Shown one piece after another: positions 1 to 8,790 of a stretch of DNA of 61,636 nucleotides (the stretch's first letter is position 1; each line of letters opens with the position of its first letter). The position numbers were made by a program, and so were the translations under genes. This DNA is from Thermodesulfovibrio sp. GTDB taxonomy: Bacteria > Nitrospirota > Thermodesulfovibrionia > Thermodesulfovibrionales > UBA6898. The stretch spans positions 1 to 61,636 of the forward strand of contig PNOC01000019.1 of NCBI GenBank assembly GCA_013824615.1, written 5' to 3'. The notes beneath the pieces are model-generated. The model did not search any database. It had not been told where the DNA came from and saw nothing but the letters and a program-made list of their open reading frames with translations.

Positions 1-1
1 C

Positions 2-82
2 GGCTCAGTAACTCTTTCAGCCCCTAACCCGACACCGACGAGCTATAGCGCCGATGCCGTGAAGTTCGTCTCAGTTCCGTAA
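2..82 (+). CDS. C-terminal fragment of a surface protein (golvesin-like end)
   Basis: An open frame enters from the left edge and stops at TAA 80-82, giving 26 residues ending in YSADAVKFVSVP. The pattern VTLS...ADAVKF resembles the last strands of golvesin C-terminal-like beta-sandwich domains found in secreted proteins. A good intrinsic terminator follows at 143-183, which supports a real gene ending here. The identity of the protein is unknown because most of it lies outside the window, and the domain call is tentative. Confidence 0.45.
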   Translation, partial: GSVTLSAPNPTPTSYSADAVKFVSVP

Positions 83-83
83 T

Positions 84-143
84 AATTTGGTCCATAATAG
101 TTTGGTCCATAACAATTCGGTCTGTAACAATACGGGCCGTCAA
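84..143. repeat. Degenerate 15-bp tandem repeat
   Basis: Three to four imperfect 15-bp units follow one another: AATTTGGTCCATAAT, AGTTTGGTCCATAAC, AATTCGGTCTGTAAC, then a decayed AATACGGGCCGTCAA. The array sits between the stop codon of the partial gene and its terminator, so it is transcribed in the 3' UTR. No function can be assigned. Confidence 0.6.
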
Positions 144-183
144 GCGCATTGCCCCGGGTTCGCCGGGGTAATGCGCTTTTTTA
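143..183 (+). terminator. Rho-independent terminator
   Basis: AGCGCATT (143-150) pairs with AATGCGCT (170-177), extended inward by a G.U pair and six GC-rich pairs around a GTTCG loop. A run of T follows from 177. It terminates the partial plus-strand gene and lies just past the end of the minus-strand gene at 204. Confidence 0.85.
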
Positions 184-203
184 CTCATTTGTCAGGCCAT
201 CTG

Positions 204-953
204 TCATTTGCCGCAGGACATTTGCGGTGAAGACCCCTGCCGGATACGTTCTCCCTGTATTATTTTCTGGGGATTGGTTATGAAGAGGTCGTCTGCAACA
301 GCCCTGCCGAATTTGCGTGACACCGTCTCATAGGCAGGCGAGAGAACCGGCGGCCTGCTCCTGGCGTCATGGGCGTCGGATGCAACAACATGGATATACC
401 CCTTTTCGATCATCGTCAGGCCGGGACTGCTCTGGTCGCGGGTGGTGATGCTCATGGCAGTGACCTGGAAGAGGGCACCACAGGCTATAAGTTTTTCCAT
501 AATTGCCAGGTCTTTCAGTATCGGCATATTCCTCTCGGGGTGCGCAATTATGGGGGTGATGTCCGACTGCACCAGGTCTCTGACGATGTTTTCAAGTTGG
601 GGCAGCGGAGGAAGCAGGTATGCCGGAAGTTCCAGGAGCATGTAATGTCCGCTGTTAATCAGTGGAAGTTCCTCCGTTCCGATGCGGCTTGCAAGGTCCC
701 TGGCAATCCTTATTTCGGCCCCGCCGTAAAGTCGTAAAAAGGGTATTGCTCCCTGCAGTTCCCGGACCGCCGTCTCTATGATGTCTTTTGTATTATTGTA
801 AACACCGCTGACAATGTGAGGGGTGGCGACCATGTCCGAAATGCCGTCTTTGAGGGCAATTTCGATCATTTGCATCGTTTCTTCAGCGGTGGATGCCCCG
901 TCATCAAGTCCCTGCAGGATGTGACAGTGTATGTCGGTGAGCCCCCTGTTCAC
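204..953 (-). CDS. CpsB/YwqE-type PHP-family tyrosine-protein phosphatase
   Basis: The 249-residue protein begins with the PHP metal motif DIHCHIL (H9, H11) and has later metal-site motifs ATPH, IAHPER and SDAH. This is the typical length and layout of CpsB/CapC/YwqE manganese-dependent phosphotyrosine phosphatases. Such enzymes dephosphorylate the tyrosine tail of BY-kinases that control capsule or exopolysaccharide chain length. The BY-kinase is encoded upstream on the same strand (1809-4094), which supports the role. The start is GTG at 953 with AAGGAG some 12 bases upstream, a long spacing, so the start is not certain. Confidence 0.85.
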   Translation of the reverse strand: MNRGLTDIHCHILQGLDDGASTAEETMQMIEIALKDGISDMVATPHIVSGVYNNTKDIIETAVRELQGAIPFLRLYGGAEIRIARDLASRIGTEELPLINSGHYMLLELPAYLLPPLPQLENIVRDLVQSDITPIIAHPERNMPILKDLAIMEKLIACGALFQVTAMSITTRDQSSPGLTMIEKGYIHVVASDAHDARSRPPVLSPAYETVSRKFGRAVADDLFITNPQKIIQGERIRQGSSPQMSCGK

Positions 954-1022
954 GTTCGTGGCATGCTCCTTTCTGTGAGATCCGGAGATTCGATCATATA
1001 TAGCTCGCTATTCACCGGCCGG

Positions 1023-1622
1023 TCATATACTGATAAAAAGCCACAGGGTGATAACCAGGACAAAAAGCGCCAGGGCCAGGACGAAGACCGGAACCCTTCT
1101 GCTGACGCCGCCGCTGTCAGACAGAGGGAGGCCTGGCGGTTCACTCCAGGCTGCAGTCTGATCAGGCAGGGCATAGACGCGCTTCCCGCCGCCCTGCTGC
1201 AGTTTTTCATGGGCCTCGTTGATCTTCTTTGCTTTTTCTTCATATTCATGGTTATCAGGATATCTGTCAGGATGATAAAGCACCATGAGACGTTTCCATC
1301 TTCTGGTTGCCTCGGCCCTGTCCGTATTTTCCGGAAGGCCCAAAGAGACAGACGGGTCAGCCCCTTTGTTAAAAAGCAGGAGGTCAATGATTGTTCTGGC
1401 GGAGTCCTGCACTGCCGTGGCCGGCCTGCCTGTCAGGGCTGCGATATGCTCTGCCGTGGCAGTGTCTTCGAGAATATCGATGAGGACCTCAAAGCATTTT
1501 ATTGCCTTTCGGTAAAGCTCATCAGGCGTACTCCGCCCATAGCTGCAGAGAAGTCCCGATGCCAGTAGTAAATTGTACTCCCGGTCCCGGGTTCTGTAAG
1601 CACTGTTAGAGAGTTTACCCAT
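1023..1622 (-). CDS. Membrane-anchored J-domain (DnaJ-like) protein
   Basis: The 199-residue protein has a helical N-terminal region of unknown type. A J-domain core follows at about residues 107-145, with the diagnostic HPD tripeptide in LYHPDRYPD and the helix III pattern AKKINEAHEKLQ. It ends in one hydrophobic segment (about 176-199) that would anchor it in the membrane with the J-domain in the cytoplasm. J-domains stimulate DnaK ATPase. Lying between the BY-kinase and the PHP phosphatase genes suggests a link to envelope polysaccharide assembly, but no client is evident. A frame overlapping at 950-1387 is rejected. Confidence 0.75.
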   Translation of the reverse strand: MGKLSNSAYRTRDREYNLLLASGLLCSYGRSTPDELYRKAIKCFEVLIDILEDTATAEHIAALTGRPATAVQDSARTIIDLLLFNKGADPSVSLGLPENTDRAEATRRWKRLMVLYHPDRYPDNHEYEEKAKKINEAHEKLQQGGGKRVYALPDQTAAWSEPPGLPLSDSGGVSRRVPVFVLALALFVLVITLWLFISI

Positions 1623-1748
1623 GCATACCCATTGATTGTGATAGCTTTCACCAGCTCATGCTGACCAGTTCCGTGCGAATTGCTTCATATCGTGTACGCC
1701 CTTCCCAAAATCCTCAATCGGGAGGTCAGTCTTTTCAACAGGTTCCGG

Positions 1749-1771
1749 ATTGTCCGGTCAAGCCGGACAAT
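1749..1771. repeat. Small dispersed palindrome, CCGG-CAAG-CCGG type
   Basis: ATTGTCCGG (1749-1757) and CCGGACAAT (1763-1771) form a 9-bp stem with a TCAAG loop, followed by GACA. The core CCGGTCAAGCCGG...ATGACA is shared with 31042-31065 and, more loosely, with the window end (61612-61636). It lies downstream of the BY-kinase gene and lacks a T tract in either direction, so it is called a repeat rather than a terminator. Confidence 0.5.
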
Positions 1772-1808
1772 GACAAAAAAATACTTTATACCCGGGAATG
1801 AATCAGCG

Positions 1809-4094
1809 TTATCCCTTGAAATAGGATGAATAGTAGTTTGAATAGGAGCCATATTTGAGATCGTCCTTTTTTACGCCGTTCAATACGACTCCCAGCAGGT
1901 TGCCGTTCACGTTCTCGAAGATCTGCTTTGCCGAGGTTATCGCGTTCCTCTGCGTCTGCCCTGCCTTGACTACCAGTATCGTGCCGTCGACAAAACTGCT
2001 GAGCAGAATGCTGTCGGGCATCCCCATGATCGGAGGAGCGTCAATAATGACAAAGTTGTATATCTCTGACAATGCATCAAGCAGGTCTTTCATCCGCGTC
2101 GAGTGCAGGAGTTTCGAGGGGTTCGGCGGCACAGGCCCGGAGGTCAGGATGCTCAGGTCCTTGACAGAGGTCGCCTTAATCAGGCCACTGTGAATATCTT
2201 CGAGGGCAGTATTGCCGGACAGGCAGGTTGAAAGGCCTGCCCGGTTATCCACGCTGAAGGAATGGTGCAGCTTCGGTCTTCTCATGTCGGCATCGATAAT
2301 AATCCCCTTGCCCAGGGTCTCCGAGAGGGCAGAGGCGATGTTGAGACAGATGGTGGTTTTGCCTTCACCTGCCCCGGGACTGGTGACGAGTATTTTCCGG
2401 GGGGGCGTTGAGGATGACGACAGCATGATAAACGTGCCGATGGAGCGAAACGCCTCTGCAACAGGGTTTGTGAATTCAGAGCTGATCACCTGCGGCCGCC
2501 GCTCTGCATTCAGCTGCGGCTGATACGGTATCATGCCCAGGGAGGTCAGGTGCATTTTCCGCTCTATTTCTTCGGTATCCTTTACGCTGTTGTCAAAATA
2601 ATCGACAAGAAACGCCAGGCCGACGCCTCCCAGCAGTCCAAAAATGATCGACAGAAGGAAGTTCTGGGTCTTGTTCGGCTTGTCCGGCTGCTTCGGATAT
2701 AATGCCCTGTCGACGATCTGGATGTTGGTCGATTTGCTCAGTGCGGCCACTCCCACCTCATTGAGCCGCTGCAGCAGGTTGTTATGCAGCTCCTTATTTA
2801 CTTCGACCTCTCTCTTGAGCGACTGGTACTGGACGGCCCGCTCCTGAAAATCAAGGACCTTGCGCTTTTGTCCTTCCAGCGCGGCCTGGAGATAAGCTTC
2901 TTTCTTGAGAGAGGCTTTATAGTCGGATTCTATCGACCTGGTCAGAACGGCCTCCTCCTTATCGATGTTGTGGCGGATGGCATCCAGTTGGCGCTTCATG
3001 TTCTGCATCTTCGGATAATCCGGGGTAAAGGTCTTCGTGAGGTTCAGGTATTCGGCTTCCAGTGTTGCATACTGGTTCTTCAGGTTCTGCATCAGGCCAT
3101 TATTGATAATGGCGGGATTGTTTGATCCGGATTCGACTATCTGTCTGTATAAGGCCTCTTTCCGCATCCGCTCGGCGGTTTCACCATTCAGGGAAGAGGA
3201 GATTTCGGACAGTTTTCTCGTGAGTACACTCTGCTTGTCGCTGTCAATATATATGATTTCATTTTTCGAGGCGTATTCGTTCAGCAGTCTCTCGGATGTT
3301 TCTACCTTTTGCTTTGCACTTTCAATCTGTTTTTCAAGAAAGTCTTTGGCCTCTCTGCCGGCATCGACCCGGCTGTCGAGGTCATATCCTATATATTCAT
3401 CTGCTACGGCGTTGGCCACATTGAGCGAAATCTCCGGTTTGTGGGACATGAAGCTTATCTTCATGAGCTGAGAGTTTTTGACGGGGATGACCTCGAGCCT
3501 GCCTGTCAGGGAATTACTCAGATACGGCGGGATCTCTTCCTTCGGGGTTGCCTTTTGCCCACCCTCAACGGTTGCCCTGCTGGTCTTTTCCTCTTTCCCC
3601 GGACCCGGGGGGAGGAAATACGAAAAAACATTTACTACCGGATCAATGACCGCACTCAGCATTGCAGATAATTTATTTTCGATCGGCAGGAAGTCTCTGT
3701 TCTTATCGAGTTCAAGCCTCCTGATTACCCTTTCGGCGAGACTCCTGCTTTTCAGTATTTCGCGCTGTGTTTCATAGGTATCGGCATCGAGGTTGGTCAT
3801 CCCCTTGAAGGAGAGAACGTTCGGACCCTGCTTATCGATTCTTATCACGACCGTTGAGCGGTAGAGGGGGACCAGGGAGAAGGTTACGACCGCCGTGGTG
3901 ATAACCACCGCGACGAAGAAGGACAGGACAACCCATTTTCTCTTAAGGATGACGGATATATAATCTCTTAAATGGTAATCCTCCTGCTGTTCATAGCTGC
4001 TGTATCTGACGAAGGGTGAGGGCGGCATTTCGGAAGGTTCATAGGGTTTTACCGCGTACTGCCGGGGTATCTCTCTGTTATTGTTCTCCTCCAT
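1809..4094 (-). CDS. Wzc/GumC-like polysaccharide co-polymerase with BY-kinase domain
   Basis: The 761-residue protein has an N-terminal Wzz-type domain with a transmembrane segment near residues 53-78, a long periplasmic coiled-coil region, and a second transmembrane segment near 480-500. A cytoplasmic P-loop kinase follows: Walker A GAGEGKTT, Walker A' IIIDADMRRP and Walker B VIIDAPP. The C-terminus carries a tyrosine cluster (YGSYSNYYSSYF), the autophosphorylation tail of bacterial tyrosine kinases. It would control chain length and export of an exopolysaccharide together with the Wza-like protein encoded just upstream (9-base gap). The PHP phosphatase at 204-953 is its likely antagonist. 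Confidence 0.92.
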   Translation of the reverse strand: MEENNNREIPRQYAVKPYEPSEMPPSPFVRYSSYEQQEDYHLRDYISVILKRKWVVLSFFVAVVITTAVVTFSLVPLYRSTVVIRIDKQGPNVLSFKGMTNLDADTYETQREILKSRSLAERVIRRLELDKNRDFLPIENKLSAMLSAVIDPVVNVFSYFLPPGPGKEEKTSRATVEGGQKATPKEEIPPYLSNSLTGRLEVIPVKNSQLMKISFMSHKPEISLNVANAVADEYIGYDLDSRVDAGREAKDFLEKQIESAKQKVETSERLLNEYASKNEIIYIDSDKQSVLTRKLSEISSSLNGETAERMRKEALYRQIVESGSNNPAIINNGLMQNLKNQYATLEAEYLNLTKTFTPDYPKMQNMKRQLDAIRHNIDKEEAVLTRSIESDYKASLKKEAYLQAALEGQKRKVLDFQERAVQYQSLKREVEVNKELHNNLLQRLNEVGVAALSKSTNIQIVDRALYPKQPDKPNKTQNFLLSIIFGLLGGVGLAFLVDYFDNSVKDTEEIERKMHLTSLGMIPYQPQLNAERRPQVISSEFTNPVAEAFRSIGTFIMLSSSSTPPRKILVTSPGAGEGKTTICLNIASALSETLGKGIIIDADMRRPKLHHSFSVDNRAGLSTCLSGNTALEDIHSGLIKATSVKDLSILTSGPVPPNPSKLLHSTRMKDLLDALSEIYNFVIIDAPPIMGMPDSILLSSFVDGTILVVKAGQTQRNAITSAKQIFENVNGNLLGVVLNGVKKDDLKYGSYSNYYSSYFKG

Positions 4095-4103
4095 GGCGCC
4101 CTC

Positions 4104-5195
4104 TCAGAAGCCTTTGCCCAGGCTGATGGCGCCGAGATTTATGGCACCGCCTATACCCTTGAGGAAGGACTTTAACGGGCTGTTGCCGATGATGATAATG
4201 TCCCTGTCTATCAGTTCAGTATCAAGGGTCCCGCCTGCCAAAACCGAATCATAGTCTACGGATAAGACTTCACGTTGAGCTTTTCCCGTATCCCGGTATA
4301 TCTTGATATCCGAGCTTGAGGCCTCATAGCTGAGCCCTTTTGCCATGCTGAGTGCCTGCGTCAGGGTGGTCTTTCCTCTGAGCTGAAATTCCCCCGGTTC
4401 TTTTACTGAGCCGGTTACAAAAAAAATGCCGCTGCGGGGCACCTGAATGACATCGCCGGAGTGCACCGGAATATTCAATTCGGTCCTTCCCTTTATCAAT
4501 AATTCATTCAGGTCTATAACGATCCTTTCCCTGGCGTTTTTCTCCGTGGAACTCCCGGTTACGGTCTGTACGATACAGACAAGTCCTGCTTCCGGGCTCA
4601 GCCCTCCGGCCATTGAGATCATATCGAGCAGGTATTTCTGGCCGGTAACATAATAGACGAGCGGATTTTTTACTGACCCCAGGACCGAGATGCGCTGGCT
4701 CCTGAATTCTTTGACAAAGACACTGACCACGGGTTCTGTCATATACTGCTCAAGCCTCTTTGCAATGAGGGACTCCAGCTCCGCGACGGTGAGTCCGGCC
4801 GCTTCGATCCTGTCAATAAGATGAAGCTTGATATATCCTTTCGCACTGACCCTAGCTGACGTTTTCAATTCAGATACCTGAAACACGTCGATTTCGAGAA
4901 GGTCTTCAGGTCCGATCCGGTAATCAGCGGAGGAAACAGTCTGCCGCGATACGGTGCTGTTGTTGATGAGTTTTGCGTTCAGAAGTTCTGCTTTGTCTGC
5001 CGCGGCCGGCGAGGCATGCTGCAGCAGAACAGCCTGCGTCAGCTTCTCATTGCTGGCACAGGAACTCAGCAGAAGCAGAAAGAAGATCAGGACGACAATA
5101 AGTCCGCCGAACAGTTCATTGTGCAGCATGACGGCTATCTTTGGTTTTATGGCTGAAATCTTTCGTCTTTGTAACGGCAGGCCATGGTCGATCAT
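4104..5195 (-). CDS. Wza-like outer-membrane polysaccharide export lipoprotein
   Basis: The 363-residue protein has a long basic N-region, a hydrophobic signal segment and the lipobox LLSSC (Cys46 with this start). A poly_export domain follows, starting near YRIGPEDLLEIDVF, and then SLBB-type repeats (for example VLGSVKNPLVYYVTG and FVTGSVKEPGEFQLRG). Proteins of this type form the octameric channel for capsule or EPS. The ATG at 5195 was chosen because GGGAG precedes it by five bases. An in-frame ATG further upstream (5228) lacks a ribosome site, and a shorter start at 5129 would give a more usual lipoprotein signal peptide. It is the first gene of the minus-strand EPS operon. Confidence 0.88.
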   Translation of the reverse strand: MIDHGLPLQRRKISAIKPKIAVMLHNELFGGLIVVLIFFLLLLSSCASNEKLTQAVLLQHASPAAADKAELLNAKLINNSTVSRQTVSSADYRIGPEDLLEIDVFQVSELKTSARVSAKGYIKLHLIDRIEAAGLTVAELESLIAKRLEQYMTEPVVSVFVKEFRSQRISVLGSVKNPLVYYVTGQKYLLDMISMAGGLSPEAGLVCIVQTVTGSSTEKNARERIVIDLNELLIKGRTELNIPVHSGDVIQVPRSGIFFVTGSVKEPGEFQLRGKTTLTQALSMAKGLSYEASSSDIKIYRDTGKAQREVLSVDYDSVLAGGTLDTELIDRDIIIIGNSPLKSFLKGIGGAINLGAISLGKGF

Positions 5196-5640
5196 ATAAG
5201 CTCCCTGTGCCGCAATGTGTAGCTGCACTTTCTATCGAGCAAAACACATGCCATCGCCTGCTCGCGGTCCCGCATGCAGTGCATCAGGACTTCCTTGCCT
5301 GAAAACAGCCTTTTTTACAGGAAGTTACCGATATGGTACGATCATGGTTCATTGCGTCTATACTTCTGCCCGAAGTTGCTTGTCAGGTCTGTATCTTTTA
5401 GATACAGACCTGACAAGCAAGAATTATTATTGTGGTGCCTTCAGATACATCTTGAGGCAGGACAATGGATGCCAAATAAAATTCAATCTTTTTCTGCAGG
5501 AAATGCTGGGTTACTGACCCGTAATCTGAAAAAAATCTCGGATAGGCTGTTTTGTATCCGGGTATGGTTATTGCTTAATAAAAGAGCATGATGGATGGCC
5601 GCGGCTTCAGGGTACCGGCAGGCGGGTCTTTGGCCCTGCC
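5196..5640. other. Divergent intergenic region
   Basis: This 445-base stretch separates the divergent EPS operon and the diguanylate cyclase gene. Short open frames in it have no ribosome sites or recognisable protein character. Its one striking element is the 45-base perfect hairpin at 5376-5420. It should also hold the promoters of both flanking transcription units, but no near-consensus promoter stands out. Confidence 0.6.
5376..5420. repeat. Perfect 21-bp inverted repeat with 3-base loop
   Basis: The arms 5376-5396 and 5400-5420 are exact reverse complements, with only TTT between them. The arm begins TTGCTTGTCAGG. No T tract follows in either direction, so it is not a classical terminator. 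It lies between two divergent genes and could form a cruciform or a very stable RNA hairpin. Confidence 0.85.
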
Positions 5641-6813
5641 ATGCGGGGAAATAAACAACCAGGTGGAATGTTTGGCGGATCTGACCCGCAGGATGGCATG
5701 CACATGTTAAGGATGTCAGCTGAATTGATTCCTGTTTACCACAAGGTAAATAAGCTGTATGCCAAATTCAAAAGCCCCCATAGACTCTATGACAGCATCA
5801 CGAGGGCGGCCGCGAACCTAGTCAACGCCGAGAAATGCTCGCTCATGCTTGCGGAGAAGGATACCCATGCGCTTCGGGTGGCTGCCGTTACCGGCGGCGA
5901 CCGGTGGCTCATTGAGAGCATCAGGATGCGGACAGGCGAGGGTATTGCGGGGAAGGTCTATGCAGACGGCGTTCCTATCGTTACTGACTGTGCCGCGGGT
6001 ATCAGCAAGTATGTGCCTTGCCCGAGGCCCCGGTATAAGACTTCCTCGTCGGTGATTCTTCCCCTGGGTATGGGGCATGAGACAATTGGCGTCCTTAATG
6101 TTTCTGATAAGCGCTCCGGAGATCCTTTTTCCGAGATCGATCTCTCTGTCCTTTCGGCTTTTTCGGCCCAGGTTTTTCTGATCCTGAAGATCTCCAACTG
6201 CTACCGGGAGGTCGAGCATCTTCGTGAGCTGTCGACCACTGACTGCCTTACCGGCCTCTTCAACAGGCGCTATTTCAATATACGTCTTGAGGAGGAGCAG
6301 CAGCGGGCAATGCGCTCCGGAGGCATGATCTCTCTTGCCATGCTCGATATCGATGACTTTAAGCACTTCAACGATACTGAAGGTCATCTTGCGGGCGATC
6401 TCATATTGAAAGATGCCGCCTCGGTGATGGCCCGTTCGATACGGGGGAATGATATTCTTGCGCGATATGGCGGTGAGGAATTTGCGATTATCATGCCCCA
6501 GACGTCCGAGATGACGGCCTTAAAGGTTGCCGAGAGGATCAGATGCGAAATCAGAAATATAAGGCAGTCACCGACGTGCCGGCTCCCCGGACGGAAGCTT
6601 ACCGTGAGCATCGGCATTGCGGTATATAATGACTGCAGCAGACCGATAGAAGATGTTATTGAGAGGGCAGACCTGGCCTTGCACAGAGCAAAGCTCCTGG
6701 GGAAAGATTGTGCGATCCTGTACTCTTACAATTCCGAAAAGACGGAAGAAGAGACCGTATGGAGGAGGTCCGCAGGGTCTGTATCTCCGGACCTTAAAAA
6801 AATTGTTGAATAA
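5641..6813 (+). CDS. GAF-GGDEF diguanylate cyclase
   Basis: The 390-residue protein has a GAF sensor domain at about residues 40-190 and a GGDEF domain at about 205-375. The active-site signature is GGEEF (277-281). The inhibitory I-site RGND lies five residues before it (268-271), so product inhibition by c-di-GMP is expected. There is no transmembrane segment, so it should be a cytoplasmic c-di-GMP synthase responding to a small ligand or redox state. The start is uncertain: ATG 5641 has no clear ribosome site, and ATG 5668 or 5698 are alternatives. The GAF protein at 6853 follows closely. Confidence 0.9.
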   Translation: MRGNKQPGGMFGGSDPQDGMHMLRMSAELIPVYHKVNKLYAKFKSPHRLYDSITRAAANLVNAEKCSLMLAEKDTHALRVAAVTGGDRWLIESIRMRTGEGIAGKVYADGVPIVTDCAAGISKYVPCPRPRYKTSSSVILPLGMGHETIGVLNVSDKRSGDPFSEIDLSVLSAFSAQVFLILKISNCYREVEHLRELSTTDCLTGLFNRRYFNIRLEEEQQRAMRSGGMISLAMLDIDDFKHFNDTEGHLAGDLILKDAASVMARSIRGNDILARYGGEEFAIIMPQTSEMTALKVAERIRCEIRNIRQSPTCRLPGRKLTVSIGIAVYNDCSRPIEDVIERADLALHRAKLLGKDCAILYSYNSEKTEEETVWRRSAGSVSPDLKKIVE

Positions 6814-6852
6814 AATCAGCCGACATCATTAATATAGCGCAGAGGCAGGAGT

Positions 6853-7725
6853 ATGGAACTTACAAAACGGAAGTTTGCAATTCTCGAAGAAATCTCAAGT
6901 GCCATCGTCGTTACCGATAGCGTCGAAACCGTAGCGCATCTCATGCTCGATCTTGCCCTGGAGTATGCCAATGCCGAGTCCGGGTCTCTGATGCTGATAA
7001 ACGAAAGCGGGGAGCTCTTCATCCTTGCCTCAAAGGGCATCGACAGCGAGTTAACAGCCGGCTACACGGAAAAGATCGGGGAGGGCATTGCCGGTGTTGT
7101 TGCCAAGAAAAGGACGCCCCTGCTCGTGCGGGACATTGACAAAGACAGGAGGTTCAGGTCAAAAAAAAGGAACCACTATAAAACAAAGTCTTTTATCTCC
7201 TGTCCGGTCATCTGCAGAAAGAGGTTGCTCGGGGTCTTTAACATTAACGACAAGAAAACAGGTCAACCCTTTACTGAAGATGAATTTGCCCTGCTCAAGA
7301 TTATCGCCAACCAGGCTGCCATAATCCTGGAGAATGCCTTTCTGCAGTCCCGGTTGCGGGCCAAGTCTGCCGAGTTAGAAGAAGTAAGCAAAAAACCGGT
7401 CGATACAGGACTGTCTGAACCAGAGCTCTTCACTCAGATATCTCATGAACTTCGGACTCCCCTGAATTCCATCAAGGGTGCGATATATTACCTGGGAAAA
7501 AGCAAAAATATTGCCGGGGCAAAGATGCAGGAATTTTTCGATATTATCGAGCATGAGACAGAGGATCTTGGAAAAAGTGTCGAAAATCTGCTCAATGTAC
7601 TGAGGTTCGAAGATGAACCCCGGCCCCGGTCTAAATCCGCCGCAGGCATGCCTCCTCCGACCAATAATAAAGTGCCGCATCCGGGTTTTTTGAAGACCTC
7701 CTCAACGAAAAAAATGTCCCGGTGA
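6853..7725 (+). CDS. GAF protein with histidine-kinase DHp domain but no ATPase domain
   Basis: The 290-residue protein has a GAF domain at about 8-165, a short linker, and a HisKA-type dimerisation domain with the H-box SHELRTPLNSIKG (His198). The frame ends about 40 residues after the DHp helices in a Pro/Ser/Lys-rich tail. The next 160 bases hold no remnant of a HATPase domain, so the catalytic half is absent rather than frameshifted. It may serve as a phosphotransfer or scaffold partner for another kinase, or inhibit one by heterodimerising. It is preceded by the diguanylate cyclase with a 39-base gap. Confidence 0.85.
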   Translation: MELTKRKFAILEEISSAIVVTDSVETVAHLMLDLALEYANAESGSLMLINESGELFILASKGIDSELTAGYTEKIGEGIAGVVAKKRTPLLVRDIDKDRRFRSKKRNHYKTKSFISCPVICRKRLLGVFNINDKKTGQPFTEDEFALLKIIANQAAIILENAFLQSRLRAKSAELEEVSKKPVDTGLSEPELFTQISHELRTPLNSIKGAIYYLGKSKNIAGAKMQEFFDIIEHETEDLGKSVENLLNVLRFEDEPRPRSKSAAGMPPPTNNKVPHPGFLKTSSTKKMSR

Positions 7726-7887
7726 CAGGGGTCCCGTAACAGTCTGCCGAACACGCCTTCTTCGGGTTTTGAGCCAGATGCGCTGACAGACTGTTCCATC
7801 GCGGTCACTTGATTACTCCCTGTTTTTCTCCGGCCCCGCGCCGGGTGTCTCTTTGAAAAATAGCAGGTTTTCCTGTTAATATCTCCT

Positions 7888-8790
7888 GTGTTTCTTCAGC
7901 AGTTGATCAATGGCCTAACTCTCGGTAATGTCTATGCCCTGATTGCTCTGGGATACACCATGGTCTATGGGATTCTCGAACTGATCAACTTCGCCCATGG
8001 CGAGGTATATATGTTGGGGGCGTATCTCGGTATTATCCTGCTGGGTTTCTTCACGGTTATCGGCCTGACGGCCTTTAGTTTGCCGCTGTCTTTGTTCCTT
8101 GTCTTTGCCCTGACGATTATATTTTGTGCATCCTATGGTCTCACGATCGAAAAGATCGCCTACAAGCCCCTGCGCAACGCGCAGCGACTCAGCCCCCTGA
8201 TCAGCGCGATCGGGGTCTCGATATTCCTGCAGAACTATGTGATGCTTACCCAGGGTACGTCAGACAAGGTCTTCCCGTCGGTCATCGGGAACGCGGGATT
8301 TGAACTTTTTTCGACCCGGGTGACCTATCTGCAGGCCTCGATCATTGTTGTTTCGACCCTCATCATGATTATGCTTCACCTTTTTGTGATGAAGACCAGG
8401 ACCGGAAGGGCGATGCGTGCCGTGGCTCAGGACAAGGTGATGGCCTCGCTGGTCGGTATCAATATAGACCGGGTCATTTCCGTAACGTTTGTTATCGGGT
8501 CCGGACTTGCCGCTGTGGCCGGCATTATGGTGGCGATGTACTACGGCCTGGTGAATTATTCGATCGGCTACTCAGCAGGCATCAAGGCCTTTACCGCAGC
8601 GGTTTTGGGAGGCATAGGCAGTATTCCCGGGGCCATGATCGGCGGCATTGTACTGGGACTGGTTGAAAGCTTCGGCGCCAGTTATATATCGTCTGAATAT
8701 AAAGATGCCTATGCTTTCGTTGTCCTGATACTTATTCTCCTGGTGAAGCCCGAGGGACTGCTCGGAAAAAGATCCGAGGAGAAGATATGA
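7888..8790 (+). CDS. livH: Branched-chain amino acid ABC transporter permease LivH
   Basis: The 300-residue protein is a polytopic permease with the LivH hallmarks GYTMVYGILELINFAHGE near the N-terminus and a late AVLGGIGSIPGAMIGG segment. It forms the membrane channel with LivM for uptake of branched-chain amino acids or related compounds. It starts with GTG at 7888 and is translationally coupled to livM by an ATGA overlap. No periplasmic binding protein gene adjoins the cluster. Confidence 0.92.
   Translation: MFLQQLINGLTLGNVYALIALGYTMVYGILELINFAHGEVYMLGAYLGIILLGFFTVIGLTAFSLPLSLFLVFALTIIFCASYGLTIEKIAYKPLRNAQRLSPLISAIGVSIFLQNYVMLTQGTSDKVFPSVIGNAGFELFSTRVTYLQASIIVVSTLIMIMLHLFVMKTRTGRAMRAVAQDKVMASLVGINIDRVISVTFVIGSGLAAVAGIMVAMYYGLVNYSIGYSAGIKAFTAAVLGGIGSIPGAMIGGIVLGLVESFGASYISSEYKDAYAFVVLILILLVKPEGLLGKRSEEKI

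Noticed and set aside
950-1387. A minus-strand frame overlapping the J-domain gene
   Set aside because: It is an out-of-frame reading of the same strand. The HPD-containing frame is the real one.
816-1568. A 250-residue plus-strand frame over the J-domain gene
   Set aside because: It is antisense to a gene with a clear J-domain and has unordered composition rich in Cys and Arg.
5215-5591. Small plus-strand frames in the divergent region
   Set aside because: They run through the 21-bp inverted repeat, have no ribosome sites, and show no protein character.
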